Of a stretch of 64,000 nt of DNA, positions 1 through 7,915 are shown piece after piece. The notes under the pieces are model-generated. The model was not told the origin of the DNA. It did not search any database and saw nothing but the letters and a program-made list of their open reading frames with translations. The DNA comes from Brevibacillus sedimenti (lineage in GTDB: Bacteria > Bacillota > Bacilli > Brevibacillales > Brevibacillaceae): NCBI RefSeq assembly GCF_020923495.1, contig NZ_CP064048.1, positions 3,287,001 through 3,351,000 on the forward strand, given 5' to 3'. The stretch's first letter is position 1. Each line of letters begins with the position of its first letter. The position numbers were made by a program, and so were the translations under genes.

Positions 1-302
1 TAGACCGGGTCCAGTGCGTGCTCTGCGTCGATAAACGCAGCTTGTCCGCCCTGGCGCTGCACTTCGGCGATGGCGTGAAGGGCAACCGTCGTTTTACCGG
101 AGGATTCCGGTCCGTAAATTTCGATGATCCGTCCACGCGGGAATCCGCCCACACCCAGGGCGATGTCGAGGGCAAGCGCACCGCTGGAGACCGTGGAAAC
201 CTGAACGTTGGCCATGTCCCCCAGCTTCATGATGGACCCTTTCCCGAACTGTTTTTCTATTTGACGCAATGCGTTTTCCAAAGCAGCGCGACGATCTGAC
301 AA
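1..302 (-). CDS. recA: RecA recombinase, N-terminal part (runs off window)
   Basis: Only the first 100 codons are in the window. RecA is the ATP-dependent strand-exchange protein of homologous recombination and the co-protease that triggers LexA self-cleavage. The reading frame opens with TTG at 302, preceded by a GGGAG ribosome-binding site; no ATG is available nearby. It encodes [19 protein letters not shown], the family start, then the Walker A box GPESSGKT (residues 64-71) and the conserved segment [10 protein letters not shown]. The gene has its own promoter and a LexA-type operator upstream and is cut off from the helicase gene by a terminator. Identification is certain; the C-terminal two thirds are not visible. 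Confidence 0.97.
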   Translation of the reverse strand, partial: MSDRRAALENALRQIEKQFGKGSIMKLGDMANVQVSTVSSGALALDIALGVGGFPRGRIIEIYGPESSGKTTVALHAIAEVQRQGGQAAFIDAEHALDPV

Positions 303-345
303 ATGGTACACTCCCTTTCAACTCGTAACTGATTTGCTTGTCTTC

Positions 346-375
346 ATCATACATCGAGACAGAAGCGTTTGCCAA
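346..375 (-). promoter_or_regulatory. recA sigma-A promoter
   Basis: On the minus strand a TTGGCA -35 (370-375) and a TATGAT -10 (346-351) are separated by 18 bases, about 45 bases ahead of the recA TTG start. It lies downstream of the helicase terminator, so recA is probably transcribed on its own. Confidence 0.7.
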
Positions 376-385
376 GTATTTTTTG

Positions 386-399
386 CGAACAAATATTCG
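386..399 (-). promoter_or_regulatory. LexA (DinR) SOS box of recA
   Basis: The 14-mer reads CGAATATTTGTTCG on the minus strand, an imperfect palindrome one base away from the symmetrical CGAAC-N4-GTTCG form of the Bacillus SOS box (recalled consensus CGAACRNRYGTTYC). It sits 10 bases upstream of the recA -35 element, a position suited to repression by LexA and induction by DNA damage. Confidence 0.65.
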
Positions 400-405
400 C
401 ATCGC

Positions 406-446
406 AAAAAGAGGCCGTCCGTCCCGAAAACGGAACGTGACGGCCT
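406..446 (-). terminator. Terminator after the DEAD-box helicase gene
   Basis: The 8-bp arms AGGCCGTC/GACGGCCT (412-419, 439-446) enclose a second small stem. On the minus strand the hairpin is followed by a CTTTTTG tract. It ends the rimO-pgsA-cinA-helicase transcript before the recA promoter. Confidence 0.75.
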
Positions 447-466
447 GTGTCTGCGTGCTGTCGGTA

Positions 467-2053
467 TCAGGAACGCTTGGCGCGCGGTTTTGCCGGCTCC
501 AGATTGATCCGTCTGCCGTTGATGCGCGTTTGACGCAGCGATTCGTAGACGAACGGGGCCACGTCTTCGGGAACTTCCACGAAGGTGAAGTTCTCGAAGA
601 TGTCGATGCGGCCAACAGCCTTTCCGGGGATTCCGACGGACTCGGAAATCTCCCGCACCAAATCCTGCGGGCGTACGTTGACATTGCGGCCCACGTTGAG
701 GAAGAAACGCACCATTCCCTTGGCGGCACCCGTCTCCCCGAAGTTGTAGGCGTCGGTATCGTCCGTCTCGCCGATCTCGGTATGGAACGCTAGGTGCAGC
801 GCTGCAGCGGCGATTTTTTCAGCCGGGTACTGAGCGATGAGCGAGTTGGCCACCTTCAGGTACATGTCGGCCACTCCATCGCTCTCCAGCAGGTTGACCA
901 GTTGTTCCCGCAGCTGTTCCTGCTTGCGTTCCGCCACTTCCTCCAGGGACGGCACGTTGCGGCAGATCAGTTGGGCTTTGGTCTGTTTCTGGATGAACAT
1001 CATCTGGCGCATCTCGCGCGGCGTCACCAGCGTCATGGCAATGCCTTTGCGGCCGGCGCGGCCCGTACGGCCGATCCGGTGCACGTAGCTTTCCGAATCC
1101 TGCGGAATGTCGTAGTTGATGACGTGGGAGACGTTGCCGACGTCAATGCCGCGCGCCGCCACGTCGGTCGCGATCAACAGTTCGATGGAACCCTCGCGGA
1201 ACGCATTCATCACCTTGTCGCGCTGAGCCTGGGACAGGTCGCCGTGCAGACCGTCGGCCAGGTAGCCGCGCGCCTGCAGCACTTCGGTCAGCTCGTCCAC
1301 GCCCCGCTTAGTGCGGCAGAAGATGATTCCCAGCTCGACGTCTTCGCTGTCCAGAATGCGGCAGAGGCTTTCCACCTTGTTCCGTTCAAATACCTTGTAG
1401 TACACCTGCTCGATCAGTGGAGCGGTCACTTCTTCGCGGCTGACGGCGATCGTCTGCGGCTGTTTCATGTAGCGGGTCGCCAGGCGTTTGATTTCCGGCG
1501 GCATGGTCGCGGAGAACAGCAGGGTCTGACGGTCTTCCGGGAGGTGGTTGATAATGGTTTCAATGTCGTCGATGAATCCCATGTCCAGCATTTCATCCGC
1601 TTCGTCCAGGACCAGTGTGTGTACGTGATCCAGCTTCAGCGTTTTGCGGCGCAGGTGGTCAAGCACGCGGCCGGGGGTCCCCACCACGACCTGGACACCC
1701 TGGCGGAGCGCACGGATTTGGTGGCCGATGGACTGTCCGCCGTAGATCGGCAGTGTCCGCACCTTTTTGTATTTGGAGATGCGCAAAAGCTCGCCTGCCA
1801 CTTGGATGGCCAGTTCGCGGGTGGGCGTGAGCACAATCGCCTGCACGCGGTTGCCCGGCGTCACTTTTTCAATCAGCGGAATCCCGAACGCGGCGGTTTT
1901 ACCCGTACCTGTTTGCGCCTGACCGATCAGGTCGCCGCCCTCCAGTACTTTCGGGATGCAGGCAGCCTGGATCGGGCTGGGCTCTTCAAAGCCCATGTCG
2001 TAAATGGCTTGCAGAATGGATTTATGTAAAGGAAAATCAGAAAAAATCGTCAT
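467..2053 (-). CDS. DEAD-box ATP-dependent RNA helicase (CshA/DeaD type)
   Basis: A 528-residue RNA helicase that unwinds RNA duplexes, typically in ribosome assembly, mRNA decay and cold adaptation. Visible motifs are the Q motif GFEEPSPIQ (21-29), Walker A AQTGTGKT (46-53), PTREL, DEAD (150-153), SAT (181-183), ARGID and HRIGRTGR. The C-terminal part (about 450-520) resembles the DbpA/CsdA RNA-binding fold, with NVGR and a basic tail. The gene starts six bases after the cinA stop codon, so it is co-transcribed with rimO, pgsA and cinA and closed by its own terminator. In B. subtilis cinA is directly followed by recA, so this gene is an insertion into that order. The exact subfamily (CshA or DbpA-like) is not certain. 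Confidence 0.9.
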   Translation of the reverse strand: MTIFSDFPLHKSILQAIYDMGFEEPSPIQAACIPKVLEGGDLIGQAQTGTGKTAAFGIPLIEKVTPGNRVQAIVLTPTRELAIQVAGELLRISKYKKVRTLPIYGGQSIGHQIRALRQGVQVVVGTPGRVLDHLRRKTLKLDHVHTLVLDEADEMLDMGFIDDIETIINHLPEDRQTLLFSATMPPEIKRLATRYMKQPQTIAVSREEVTAPLIEQVYYKVFERNKVESLCRILDSEDVELGIIFCRTKRGVDELTEVLQARGYLADGLHGDLSQAQRDKVMNAFREGSIELLIATDVAARGIDVGNVSHVINYDIPQDSESYVHRIGRTGRAGRKGIAMTLVTPREMRQMMFIQKQTKAQLICRNVPSLEEVAERKQEQLREQLVNLLESDGVADMYLKVANSLIAQYPAEKIAAAALHLAFHTEIGETDDTDAYNFGETGAAKGMVRFFLNVGRNVNVRPQDLVREISESVGIPGKAVGRIDIFENFTFVEVPEDVAPFVYESLRQTRINGRRINLEPAKPRAKRS

Positions 2054-2059
2054 GTGTTG

Positions 2060-3301
2060 TCACCTTTCTTTTAGTCGTTGCAACGCGTAAAACAACGCAA
2101 ATTTCGCTGCCCGGCCGACGATGGCCTGGCGCCGCCCGGCCAGGCGAAGCTCCTTGACCAGCGTGGGCAGTCCTTCCACGGCAACGCCAACGTAGACCAG
2201 TCCCACCGGTTTGCCTTCCGCAGGGTCTGGGCCGGCCACCCCCGTCACGGAGATGCCGACGTCCGCGCCGAGCGTCGCCCTGATATTTTCGGCGAGCAAC
2301 CGGGCCGTCTGCTCGCTGATGGCCCCTGCCTCTGCCAGGACTTCTTCCGGCACGTTGAGCATCTGCCGCTTCGCCTCGTTGGTATAGCACACCACGCCTC
2401 CGCGCATGACGGCAGAGCTGCCGGGTACGGACGTAATGAGGGATGCGACCGTTCCCCCGGTACAACTTTCCGCACAGGCGATCGTCGCCCCCCTGCGATT
2501 CAGTTCGTCCACCAGCACCTCGTGCAGTGACGTTTCTCCTGTCGCGTAGATGTACTCGCCCAACCGCTCACGTATTTCCCGCTCTACAGGTTGAATCAGC
2601 CGCTCCGCATCGTCTACGTTCGCCGCCCTGGCCGTAATCCGCAGCGTCACTTCAAACTCTTTGGCATACGGGGCTATGGTCGGGTTGTCCTGCTGTTCAA
2701 TCAGGTCGATCAACCGTTCTTCCAGCGCCGATTCGCCGATGCCGTAGAAGCGCAGCACGCGCGAATGAAACACTTGCTGTTCCGGCTTTAAGCCGATCAG
2801 ATACGGCATCACGTATTTCTCTACCATCGGATACAGTTCACTGGGCGGCCCCGGCAGCAGTACAAACGTGCGTCCGTCGCGCTGCGCTGCCATGCCCGGT
2901 GCCATGCCGTGATCGTTCGGGAAGACGTGGCTGCCCGCCAGCACCAGTGCCTGCTTGCGGTTGTTTTCCGTCATCGTAATGCCACGCTGGCGGAAAAACG
3001 CCTCGATCCGCGCCATCGCCGTCTGATCAATGGTCAACCCGACGCCCAGGTGCTCCGCCACCGTCTCCTTGGTCAAGTCATCCTGGGTCGGTCCCAGTCC
3101 GCCGGTGAACACGATCAGCTCGGACCGGGCCGCGGCCTGACGAATCACGCTAGCCAGCCGTTCGGCGTTATCCCCCACCACTGTGTGGAAATAGACGCCG
3201 ATACCAATCTCGGCGAGCTTTTGGGAGAGATACTGGGCGTTCGTATTGGCGATCTGCCCAAGCAACAGTTCCGTTCCAACCGCGATTATCTCCGCTCTCA
3301 T
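2060..3301 (-). CDS. cinA: CinA, competence/damage-inducible protein (MoaB-like and nicotinamide-nucleotide amidase domains)
   Basis: About 413 residues, the usual CinA length. The N-terminal half is a MoaB/MogA-like domain that begins MRAEIIAVGTELLLGQ and contains GGLGPTQDD. The C-terminal half is the CinA/PncC deamidase domain with the AESCTGG motif and VSVTGVAGPD-like sequence (here ISVTGVAGPDPAEG). In this family the C-terminal domain recycles NMN by deamidation. The start at 3301 gives the family N-terminus; an in-frame ATG at 3310 is also possible. It follows pgsA after a hairpin and ends six bases before the helicase gene. Confidence 0.94.
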   Translation of the reverse strand: MRAEIIAVGTELLLGQIANTNAQYLSQKLAEIGIGVYFHTVVGDNAERLASVIRQAAARSELIVFTGGLGPTQDDLTKETVAEHLGVGLTIDQTAMARIEAFFRQRGITMTENNRKQALVLAGSHVFPNDHGMAPGMAAQRDGRTFVLLPGPPSELYPMVEKYVMPYLIGLKPEQQVFHSRVLRFYGIGESALEERLIDLIEQQDNPTIAPYAKEFEVTLRITARAANVDDAERLIQPVEREIRERLGEYIYATGETSLHEVLVDELNRRGATIACAESCTGGTVASLITSVPGSSAVMRGGVVCYTNEAKRQMLNVPEEVLAEAGAISEQTARLLAENIRATLGADVGISVTGVAGPDPAEGKPVGLVYVGVAVEGLPTLVKELRLAGRRQAIVGRAAKFALFYALQRLKER

Positions 3302-3424
3302 GCCCCTCATCCACTCTCTTTGGAATAAAGTAACGCTGCCGGCAAAGCCCATCCGGCGAAGCCTTTCCTTACGCATCGTCAGGCCGCCTCGGACGTTTCC
3401 TGTCTGACGCGGAAGAAAAGAAGA

Positions 3425-3451
3425 CCAATACCCGTTTTTCACGAGTATTGG
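3425..3451 (-). terminator. Hairpin overlapping the pgsA stop, possible partial terminator
   Basis: Arms CCAATACCCG and CGAGTATTGG (3425-3434, 3442-3451) straddle the pgsA stop codon. On the minus strand the stem is followed by TCTTCTTTTC, a moderate U tract. It may reduce read-through from pgsA into cinA; no strong second promoter was seen in the gap. Confidence 0.45.
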
Positions 3452-4014
3452 ATGACATTGCGATTTTTGACAAAGTAGTCATACCCGGAGTACAGGGTAA
3501 TCACCACCATTGCCCATATCGCTGCTTCATCAAAGGGAATGCCGAAAATCTCAAACGGAAAATTGTTTACCATCACCGCCGTAATGGCCACGATCTGCAC
3601 CCATGTTTTTAGTTTGCCCAATGCGCTGGCGGCAATTACCTGTCCTTCCGCCGCTGCGACCAGTCTTAGACCGGTCACGGCAAACTCACGGCTGATGATG
3701 ACGATGGCAATCCACGCTTCCAACCGATGCATTTCCACCAGCGAAATCAACGCAGCGGAAATCAGCAGCTTGTCAGCCAACGGATCAAGGAATTTCCCCA
3801 AGTTGGTCACGATTTTGCGCTTGCGGGCGATATAGCCGTCCAGTCCGTCCGTACTGGCTGCCAGGATGAACACCAATGCCGCAATCAGTTCGTTGTACGT
3901 CATCGACACGGTGCCGATGGTAAACGTCCCGATGTTGTATCGCACCAGCAGAAAAAACATGACTACCGGCACCAGGAAGATCCTGGCGAGGGTGATGCGG
4001 TTGGCGAGATTCAC
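3439..4014 (-). CDS. pgsA: CDP-diacylglycerol-glycerol-3-phosphate 3-phosphatidyltransferase
   Basis: A 191-residue integral membrane enzyme that makes phosphatidylglycerophosphate, the first committed step to phosphatidylglycerol and cardiolipin. The CDP-alcohol phosphotransferase signature is complete: D56-G-x-D59-G-x2-A-R64, G73, D77 and D81. Four or more hydrophobic segments surround it. The start codon is GTG, immediately after the rimO TAG stop, with GGGGAGGT as ribosome-binding site inside the end of rimO, which implies translational coupling. Confidence 0.96.
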   Translation of the reverse strand: MNLANRITLARIFLVPVVMFFLLVRYNIGTFTIGTVSMTYNELIAALVFILAASTDGLDGYIARKRKIVTNLGKFLDPLADKLLISAALISLVEMHRLEAWIAIVIISREFAVTGLRLVAAAEGQVIAASALGKLKTWVQIVAITAVMVNNFPFEIFGIPFDEAAIWAMVVITLYSGYDYFVKNRNVIQYS

Positions 4015-5361
4015 CTAGACTACCTCCCCGGCCAAGTCGTATTCGTAGGAGTGCGTAATCTTCACCTTTACGATTTTGCCCAGTTCGCCCTTGTATCCCG
4101 TGACGAACACCTCGCCGTCAATCTCTGGAGCATCGTACTGGGTGCGGCCGACGTAAATGTCATTGTGCCCTTCGTACCGCTCAATGAGCACATCCAGTAC
4201 CTTTCCGACAAAGCGGCCGTTTTGCTCGGCAGCCACTTCCCGCTGAATCTCCATCAGGATGTTGGCCCGTTTTTCCTTGGTCTCCTCATCGACGTGGTCC
4301 GGCAGTCGGCTTGCCGGCGTATCGTCTTCATTTGAATAGGTGAAGACGCCCAGCCGGTCAAACTTCACTTCCTTCACAAATTCACACAGCCGCTGGAAGT
4401 CCTCTTCCGTCTCACCGGGGAAGCCGACGATCAGGGACGTGCGCAGGGCGACGTCCGGTACGCGGGCGCGAATCTTCGCCACCAGTTCGCGAACATCCCG
4501 CTGGCGGCCGGGGCGGCGCATCTTTTTCAGGATATGATCCTCGGAGTGCTGCAGCGGCATATCGATGTATTTGCACACTTTGGGGTTGGTTGCAAACACC
4601 TCGATCAGCTCGTCGGTAAAGAAGCCGGGGTACGCATAGTGCAGTCTGATCCACTGAATCCCATCCACTTCGGCCAATCGGTTCAGCAATTCGGGCAGCA
4701 TGTGCTTGCCGTCGTAAATGTCCGTGCCGTAGTTGGTGGAATCCTGCGCGATCAGGCTGATCTCCACAATCCCCTGTTCGGCGAGATGCTTTGCCTCCTC
4801 CACGATCGATTCGATGGTCCGGCTGCGAAATCCTCCGCGCATCAGCGGAATGCTGCAGAACGTACAGGCGTTGTCGCAGCCTTCCGCAATCTTGATGTAG
4901 GAGGAATAAGTGCCCGCCTTCACTTTCCGTTTGACCACTTCCTCGTACGTGAAAACGGGATTGCCGACATAGACGGGCCGCTTGCCCGCGAGCGATTCAG
5001 CAATAATGTCCGTAATCGACATAAAATCGCCTGTTCCGACAATGCCGTCCACTTCCGGGATCTCCTGTAGAATTTCCTCTTTGTACCGTTGCGTGAGACA
5101 GCCTGCCACGACAAGCGATTTCAACTTGCCGGATTCCTTCAGCTCCGCCATGTCAAGAATCTTGTTGACCGATTCTTCCTTGGCGGCGTCGATGAATCCG
5201 CAGGTATTGACGATGACGACCGTTGCTTCTTCGGGGTTATCAACCAATTCGTACCCTTTTTCATCTATCAGATGGGCCATCATGTCCGAATCGACAAGAT
5301 TCTTTTCACAGCCCAGCGTAACGATCGCTACTTTTTCACGTGAGCCTACCTTCTCTGTCAT
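4015..5361 (-). CDS. rimO: Ribosomal protein S12 methylthiotransferase RimO
   Basis: A 448-residue radical-SAM enzyme that adds a methylthio group to an aspartate of ribosomal protein S12. The UPF0004 domain holds Cys18, Cys54 and Cys88 for one iron-sulfur cluster. The radical-SAM triad C162-x3-C166-x2-C169 (EGCDNACTFC) binds the second cluster. A C-terminal TRAM domain ends the protein. The sequence GCEKNLVDSD near the start is typical of RimO rather than MiaB or MtaB. B. subtilis is believed to lack RimO, so its presence between the RodZ-like gene and pgsA separates this organism from that species. It has its own sigma-A promoter and leads the transcript to the helicase. Confidence 0.95.
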   Translation of the reverse strand: MTEKVGSREKVAIVTLGCEKNLVDSDMMAHLIDEKGYELVDNPEEATVVIVNTCGFIDAAKEESVNKILDMAELKESGKLKSLVVAGCLTQRYKEEILQEIPEVDGIVGTGDFMSITDIIAESLAGKRPVYVGNPVFTYEEVVKRKVKAGTYSSYIKIAEGCDNACTFCSIPLMRGGFRSRTIESIVEEAKHLAEQGIVEISLIAQDSTNYGTDIYDGKHMLPELLNRLAEVDGIQWIRLHYAYPGFFTDELIEVFATNPKVCKYIDMPLQHSEDHILKKMRRPGRQRDVRELVAKIRARVPDVALRTSLIVGFPGETEEDFQRLCEFVKEVKFDRLGVFTYSNEDDTPASRLPDHVDEETKEKRANILMEIQREVAAEQNGRFVGKVLDVLIERYEGHNDIYVGRTQYDAPEIDGEVFVTGYKGELGKIVKVKITHSYEYDLAGEVV

Positions 5362-5406
5362 TTGTTTTCCTCCAATTGGTCACACCTGCCCAGATTACAC
5401 CTATTC

Positions 5407-5436
5407 AGTATAATATAAGCCCCAACAGAGTGTCAA
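5407..5436 (-). promoter_or_regulatory. rimO sigma-A promoter
   Basis: A perfect TTGACA -35 (5431-5436) and a TATACT -10 (5407-5412) with 18-base spacing lie on the minus strand, about 45 bases ahead of the rimO ATG. It lies just downstream (in transcription) of the fold-back element at 5455-5742. Confidence 0.8.
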
Positions 5437-5454
5437 AAGTGAAGAAAGTACGAA

Positions 5455-5742
5455 AGGCAAGCGAGATGCTTGCCTCAGGCTGAAGACAATGTGCATCGCA
5501 TGGCGGGATGGGCCAAGCGAGCTCCTTTGACGACCTGCTCAGCGGAAAAACGAAAGACGCGGGGATACACAGGGGACACAAGTCTCACTTCATCGAAACA
5601 CCCAGATGTTTGTCCCCTGCCCGCGTCTCGTTTTGGAGCGGACTTCATCCGCTTCTGTGCTGGGCGTCAAGCGAGCGAGCGGGCCCGATCTCCATCCGCC
5701 TCGGACTTTGTCTACACGCTTTGGCAAGCATGACGCTTGCCT
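5455..5742. repeat. 288-bp fold-back (MITE/REP-like) element with terminal inverted repeats
   Basis: This is the only gene-free stretch over 300 bases (5362-5740). Its two ends are inverted copies of each other: about 29 of 37 bases match between the left end and the reverse complement of the right end. Each end contains a small hairpin of its own, AGGCAAGC-N5-GCTTGCCT (5455-5475) and GGCAAGC-N5-GCTTGCC (5723-5741). The centre holds a second long stem: AAAACGA/AGACGCGG/AGGGGACA on the left (5547-5578) against TGTCCCCT/CCGCGTCT/CGTTTT on the right (5611-5634), capped by CATC/GATG. No convincing coding frame is inside. The right end overlaps the stop codon of the RodZ-like gene. It looks like a non-autonomous mobile repeat; it may also end that gene's transcript. 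Confidence 0.6.
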
Positions 5743-6646
5743 ATTGCGTAGGGGATTGTGCCATCGTAACGACGACGTTGGACGGCATGTATTTCATGTT
5801 GGATGTGTCTACATGCGCGCCGTTGACCGTCAACTCTACAGCCATCGGCTTGCCCAGACGGATGTATGCCGTCTTGCCCAGTTCGACGACGACTTCCTCG
5901 TCTTTCTTCAACGTGCCCTCTTTGACGTACTTCTTGCCCTTCGCCTCGGACACCCCGTACCAGCATTTGTCGTCGACAACTTTCAGTTTGACCGTGATCT
6001 TGTCGCCGCCGCTCAGCGTGTAATTGTACAGGGCCCCCTGCTGCGACTCGAATGTGATCGTCGCCTGCTGCTCGCTGCTCGGAACTTCCGGGTTGACCGC
6101 GGTCGAGCCGGGGTCTGGTTCCGTATCGGTGGACGGAGGGATAGGCGTTTGACTCTGCGGTGAAGGAGTTGGCGTCGCGTTTCCGCCCTGGCCCGGTTTC
6201 ACGATTTCCGCGCCCGGCGACAGGTTCCCCCCCGGCAGCGCCGGCTGGATGTTCATTCCGCTGTTGACGACAGCGATGTAGATCACCCCGATGATCAGCG
6301 CAATAAACAGCACCAGCAGCGTCTTGGTCAACCATCTTCCGGCCTGCAGCGGGTTGTTGGCGGCCACCACCCGGCGACGGCGCAGCCGTTCCACTTGTTC
6401 CTGCGGAGGTTGGGCAGGCAGGTCTGCCTGGAAGTGACTCATGATGTGGTTCGGATCAAGACCGACGGCTTCCGCGTAGCTCTTGACGAAAGCCCGTGCG
6501 TAAAAGTGGCCAGGGAGTACGTGAAAATGGCCCCTTTCTATGGCTTCCAAATATCGCCGTTGGATCTTGGTGATCCGTTGAATGTCGTCGAGCGTGATCC
6601 CTTTTTCTTCGCGGGCCCTTTGTAGTACTTGACCTAGCTCAGACAC
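5741..6646 (-). CDS. RodZ-like helix-turn-helix membrane protein (YmfM family)
   Basis: A 301-residue bitopic membrane protein. Residues 1-70 form a Cro/RodZ-type helix-turn-helix domain (MSELGQVLQRAREEKGITLD), followed by a basic stretch RRRR and one membrane span at about 107-127. A Pro/Ser/Thr-rich linker (about 140-190) leads to an extracellular beta domain of the DUF4115 kind (about 190-290). In this family RodZ links the MreB cytoskeleton to the cell envelope for shape control. It corresponds in position to B. subtilis ymfM, downstream of ymfK. The stop codon lies within the right end of the fold-back repeat at 5455-5742, so the last codons may have been altered by that insertion. Confidence 0.85.
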   Translation of the reverse strand: MSELGQVLQRAREEKGITLDDIQRITKIQRRYLEAIERGHFHVLPGHFYARAFVKSYAEAVGLDPNHIMSHFQADLPAQPPQEQVERLRRRRVVAANNPLQAGRWLTKTLLVLFIALIIGVIYIAVVNSGMNIQPALPGGNLSPGAEIVKPGQGGNATPTPSPQSQTPIPPSTDTEPDPGSTAVNPEVPSSEQQATITFESQQGALYNYTLSGGDKITVKLKVVDDKCWYGVSEAKGKKYVKEGTLKKDEEVVVELGKTAYIRLGKPMAVELTVNGAHVDTSNMKYMPSNVVVTMAQSPTQ

Positions 6647-6658
6647 AGCTTACCCTCC

Positions 6659-7438
6659 TTAATTCATGTCGAAATGGTCGAAGCCGCGGTTGTTGATCAA
6701 CTCGTATGTAATCTCTTCGTCCGGATGCTGACGCAGCTCGATGATGTAGTGAAAATCTGACAGTTCATACTCCGACTCGCGGACAAAAATATCGGGGTGT
6801 TCAATGATCTTGGCCGCCGGGAAGTTCATGATTTCCCTCAGCAGTGCGTGATGTTTCTCCGTAGAGCGCAGCGTCGACACAATTCCATCTATTAAATATA
6901 CATGATCAGTCGACATCTCATCAACGGCAAGGGAACTGCGCACGGTCTGCCGCAGCAGCGTCGAAGAGATGAACGTCCAGCGCTTGTTGGCCGAGACGCT
7001 GGCCGCGATCATCGACTCGGTTTTGCCGACGCGCGGCATGCCGCGAATGCCGATCAGCTGGTGGCCCTCCCGCTTCAAAATCTCCGCCATGAAGTCGACC
7101 AGCAGCCCCAGCTCGTCGCGCACAAAGCGGAAAGTTTTTTTATCCTCGCTATCGCGCTCGATGTAACGACCGTGGCGAACAGCCAGTCTGTCCAGCATCG
7201 TCGGCGGACGCAGCCTCGTTATGGTTATTTTGTCCATTTTTTGCACAACGTTGCGCAGCACCTCTATTTTTTCGTCATCATCCGTCAATAGCAGCATGCC
7301 GCGTCGCATATTGTCGACACCGTTGATCGTCACGATGTTGATGTTGAGCATACCCAGGATGGAGGCGACATCCCCCAGCAGACCGGGCCGGTTTTTGGAG
7401 ATTTCGTATTCCATGTACCATTCTTTTTTCGCTTCCAT
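6659..7438 (-). CDS. ymfK: YmfK-like protein, ACT domain plus DUF3388
   Basis: A 259-residue cytoplasmic protein. Residues 4-75 look like an ACT regulatory domain (YEISKNRPGLLGDVASILGML). The rest is the DUF3388 region found in Bacillales; it contains GMPRVGKTES, which resembles a P-loop and suggests nucleotide binding. The biochemical role is not known. It has its own promoter after the ymfJ terminator and is followed 12 bases later by the RodZ-like gene, so the two form one transcript. Confidence 0.85.
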   Translation of the reverse strand: MEAKKEWYMEYEISKNRPGLLGDVASILGMLNINIVTINGVDNMRRGMLLLTDDDEKIEVLRNVVQKMDKITITRLRPPTMLDRLAVRHGRYIERDSEDKKTFRFVRDELGLLVDFMAEILKREGHQLIGIRGMPRVGKTESMIAASVSANKRWTFISSTLLRQTVRSSLAVDEMSTDHVYLIDGIVSTLRSTEKHHALLREIMNFPAAKIIEHPDIFVRESEYELSDFHYIIELRQHPDEEITYELINNRGFDHFDMN

Positions 7439-7478
7439 GCCCTATCCCTCTCCGACAGCCAATTTTCTCTTCGTATGT

Positions 7479-7506
7479 AGTATATCACGTTCCATACAAT
7501 CGACAA
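7479..7506 (-). promoter_or_regulatory. Sigma-A-like promoter of ymfK
   Basis: TATACT -10 (7479-7484) preceded by TTGTCG (7501-7506) at 16 bases on the minus strand, roughly 40 bases ahead of the ymfK ATG and after the ymfJ terminator. Confidence 0.55.
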
Positions 7507-7527
7507 TCAGTATTCAGACAGAAAAGA

Positions 7528-7552
7528 AAAATCCCCGTAAAAAGGGGATTTT
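7528..7552 (-). terminator. Rho-independent terminator after ymfJ
   Basis: A perfect 9-bp stem AAAATCCCC/GGGGATTTT (7528-7536, 7544-7552) followed on the minus strand by TTCTTTTC. It lies eight bases past the ymfJ stop. Confidence 0.85.
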
Positions 7553-7560
7553 CAAGCAAG

Positions 7561-7824
7561 TTACCTGTTTTGATTGGCGTCGTTCTCCACCAGCTTGACC
7601 ATCATGGAAGCGAGCGCGCGCTGCTGCTGTTCGTCGCCGGCGTCCCACAGCTGTTTCAGCAGGCGTTCCTGATCGTTTTTCGGATCCACCTGATCAGCCA
7701 GGTAATGGCCAATCTGGTACGCCACATTTTCAATCGTGTCAGATTCCATGCCTGCCTGTTTGGCCTGCTCTACTCGCTCGCCGAGAAATTGCTTCCAGTC
7801 GCGGAAATTGTCGAGAACCGACAT
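7561..7824 (-). CDS. ymfJ: YmfJ-like DUF3243 protein
   Basis: An 87-residue, acidic, helical protein of the DUF3243 family, found in spore-forming Bacilli without a known activity. It starts MSVLDNFRDWKQFLGERVEQA after a good AAGGAGGG ribosome-binding site and ends in front of a strong terminator. Position between the SDR gene and ymfK matches B. subtilis ymfJ. The 91-base gap upstream contains a CATTCTA sequence that could be a sporulation -10 element, but the -35 spacing is poor, so no promoter is called. Confidence 0.85.
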   Translation of the reverse strand: MSVLDNFRDWKQFLGERVEQAKQAGMESDTIENVAYQIGHYLADQVDPKNDQERLLKQLWDAGDEQQQRALASMMVKLVENDANQNR

Positions 7825-7915
7825 GTACTATTCCCTCCTTACTGTCGTTACGGACTAGGTTTGTGCCCGTATATTGGTAGAATGCCTTCATCAAGAGGGA
7901 ATTATGCATGCCGGC

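Noticed and set aside
7825-7915. Sporulation promoter before ymfJ (CATTCTA)
   Set aside because: The nearest -35-like sequence is 18 bases away and matches poorly; evidence is too weak.
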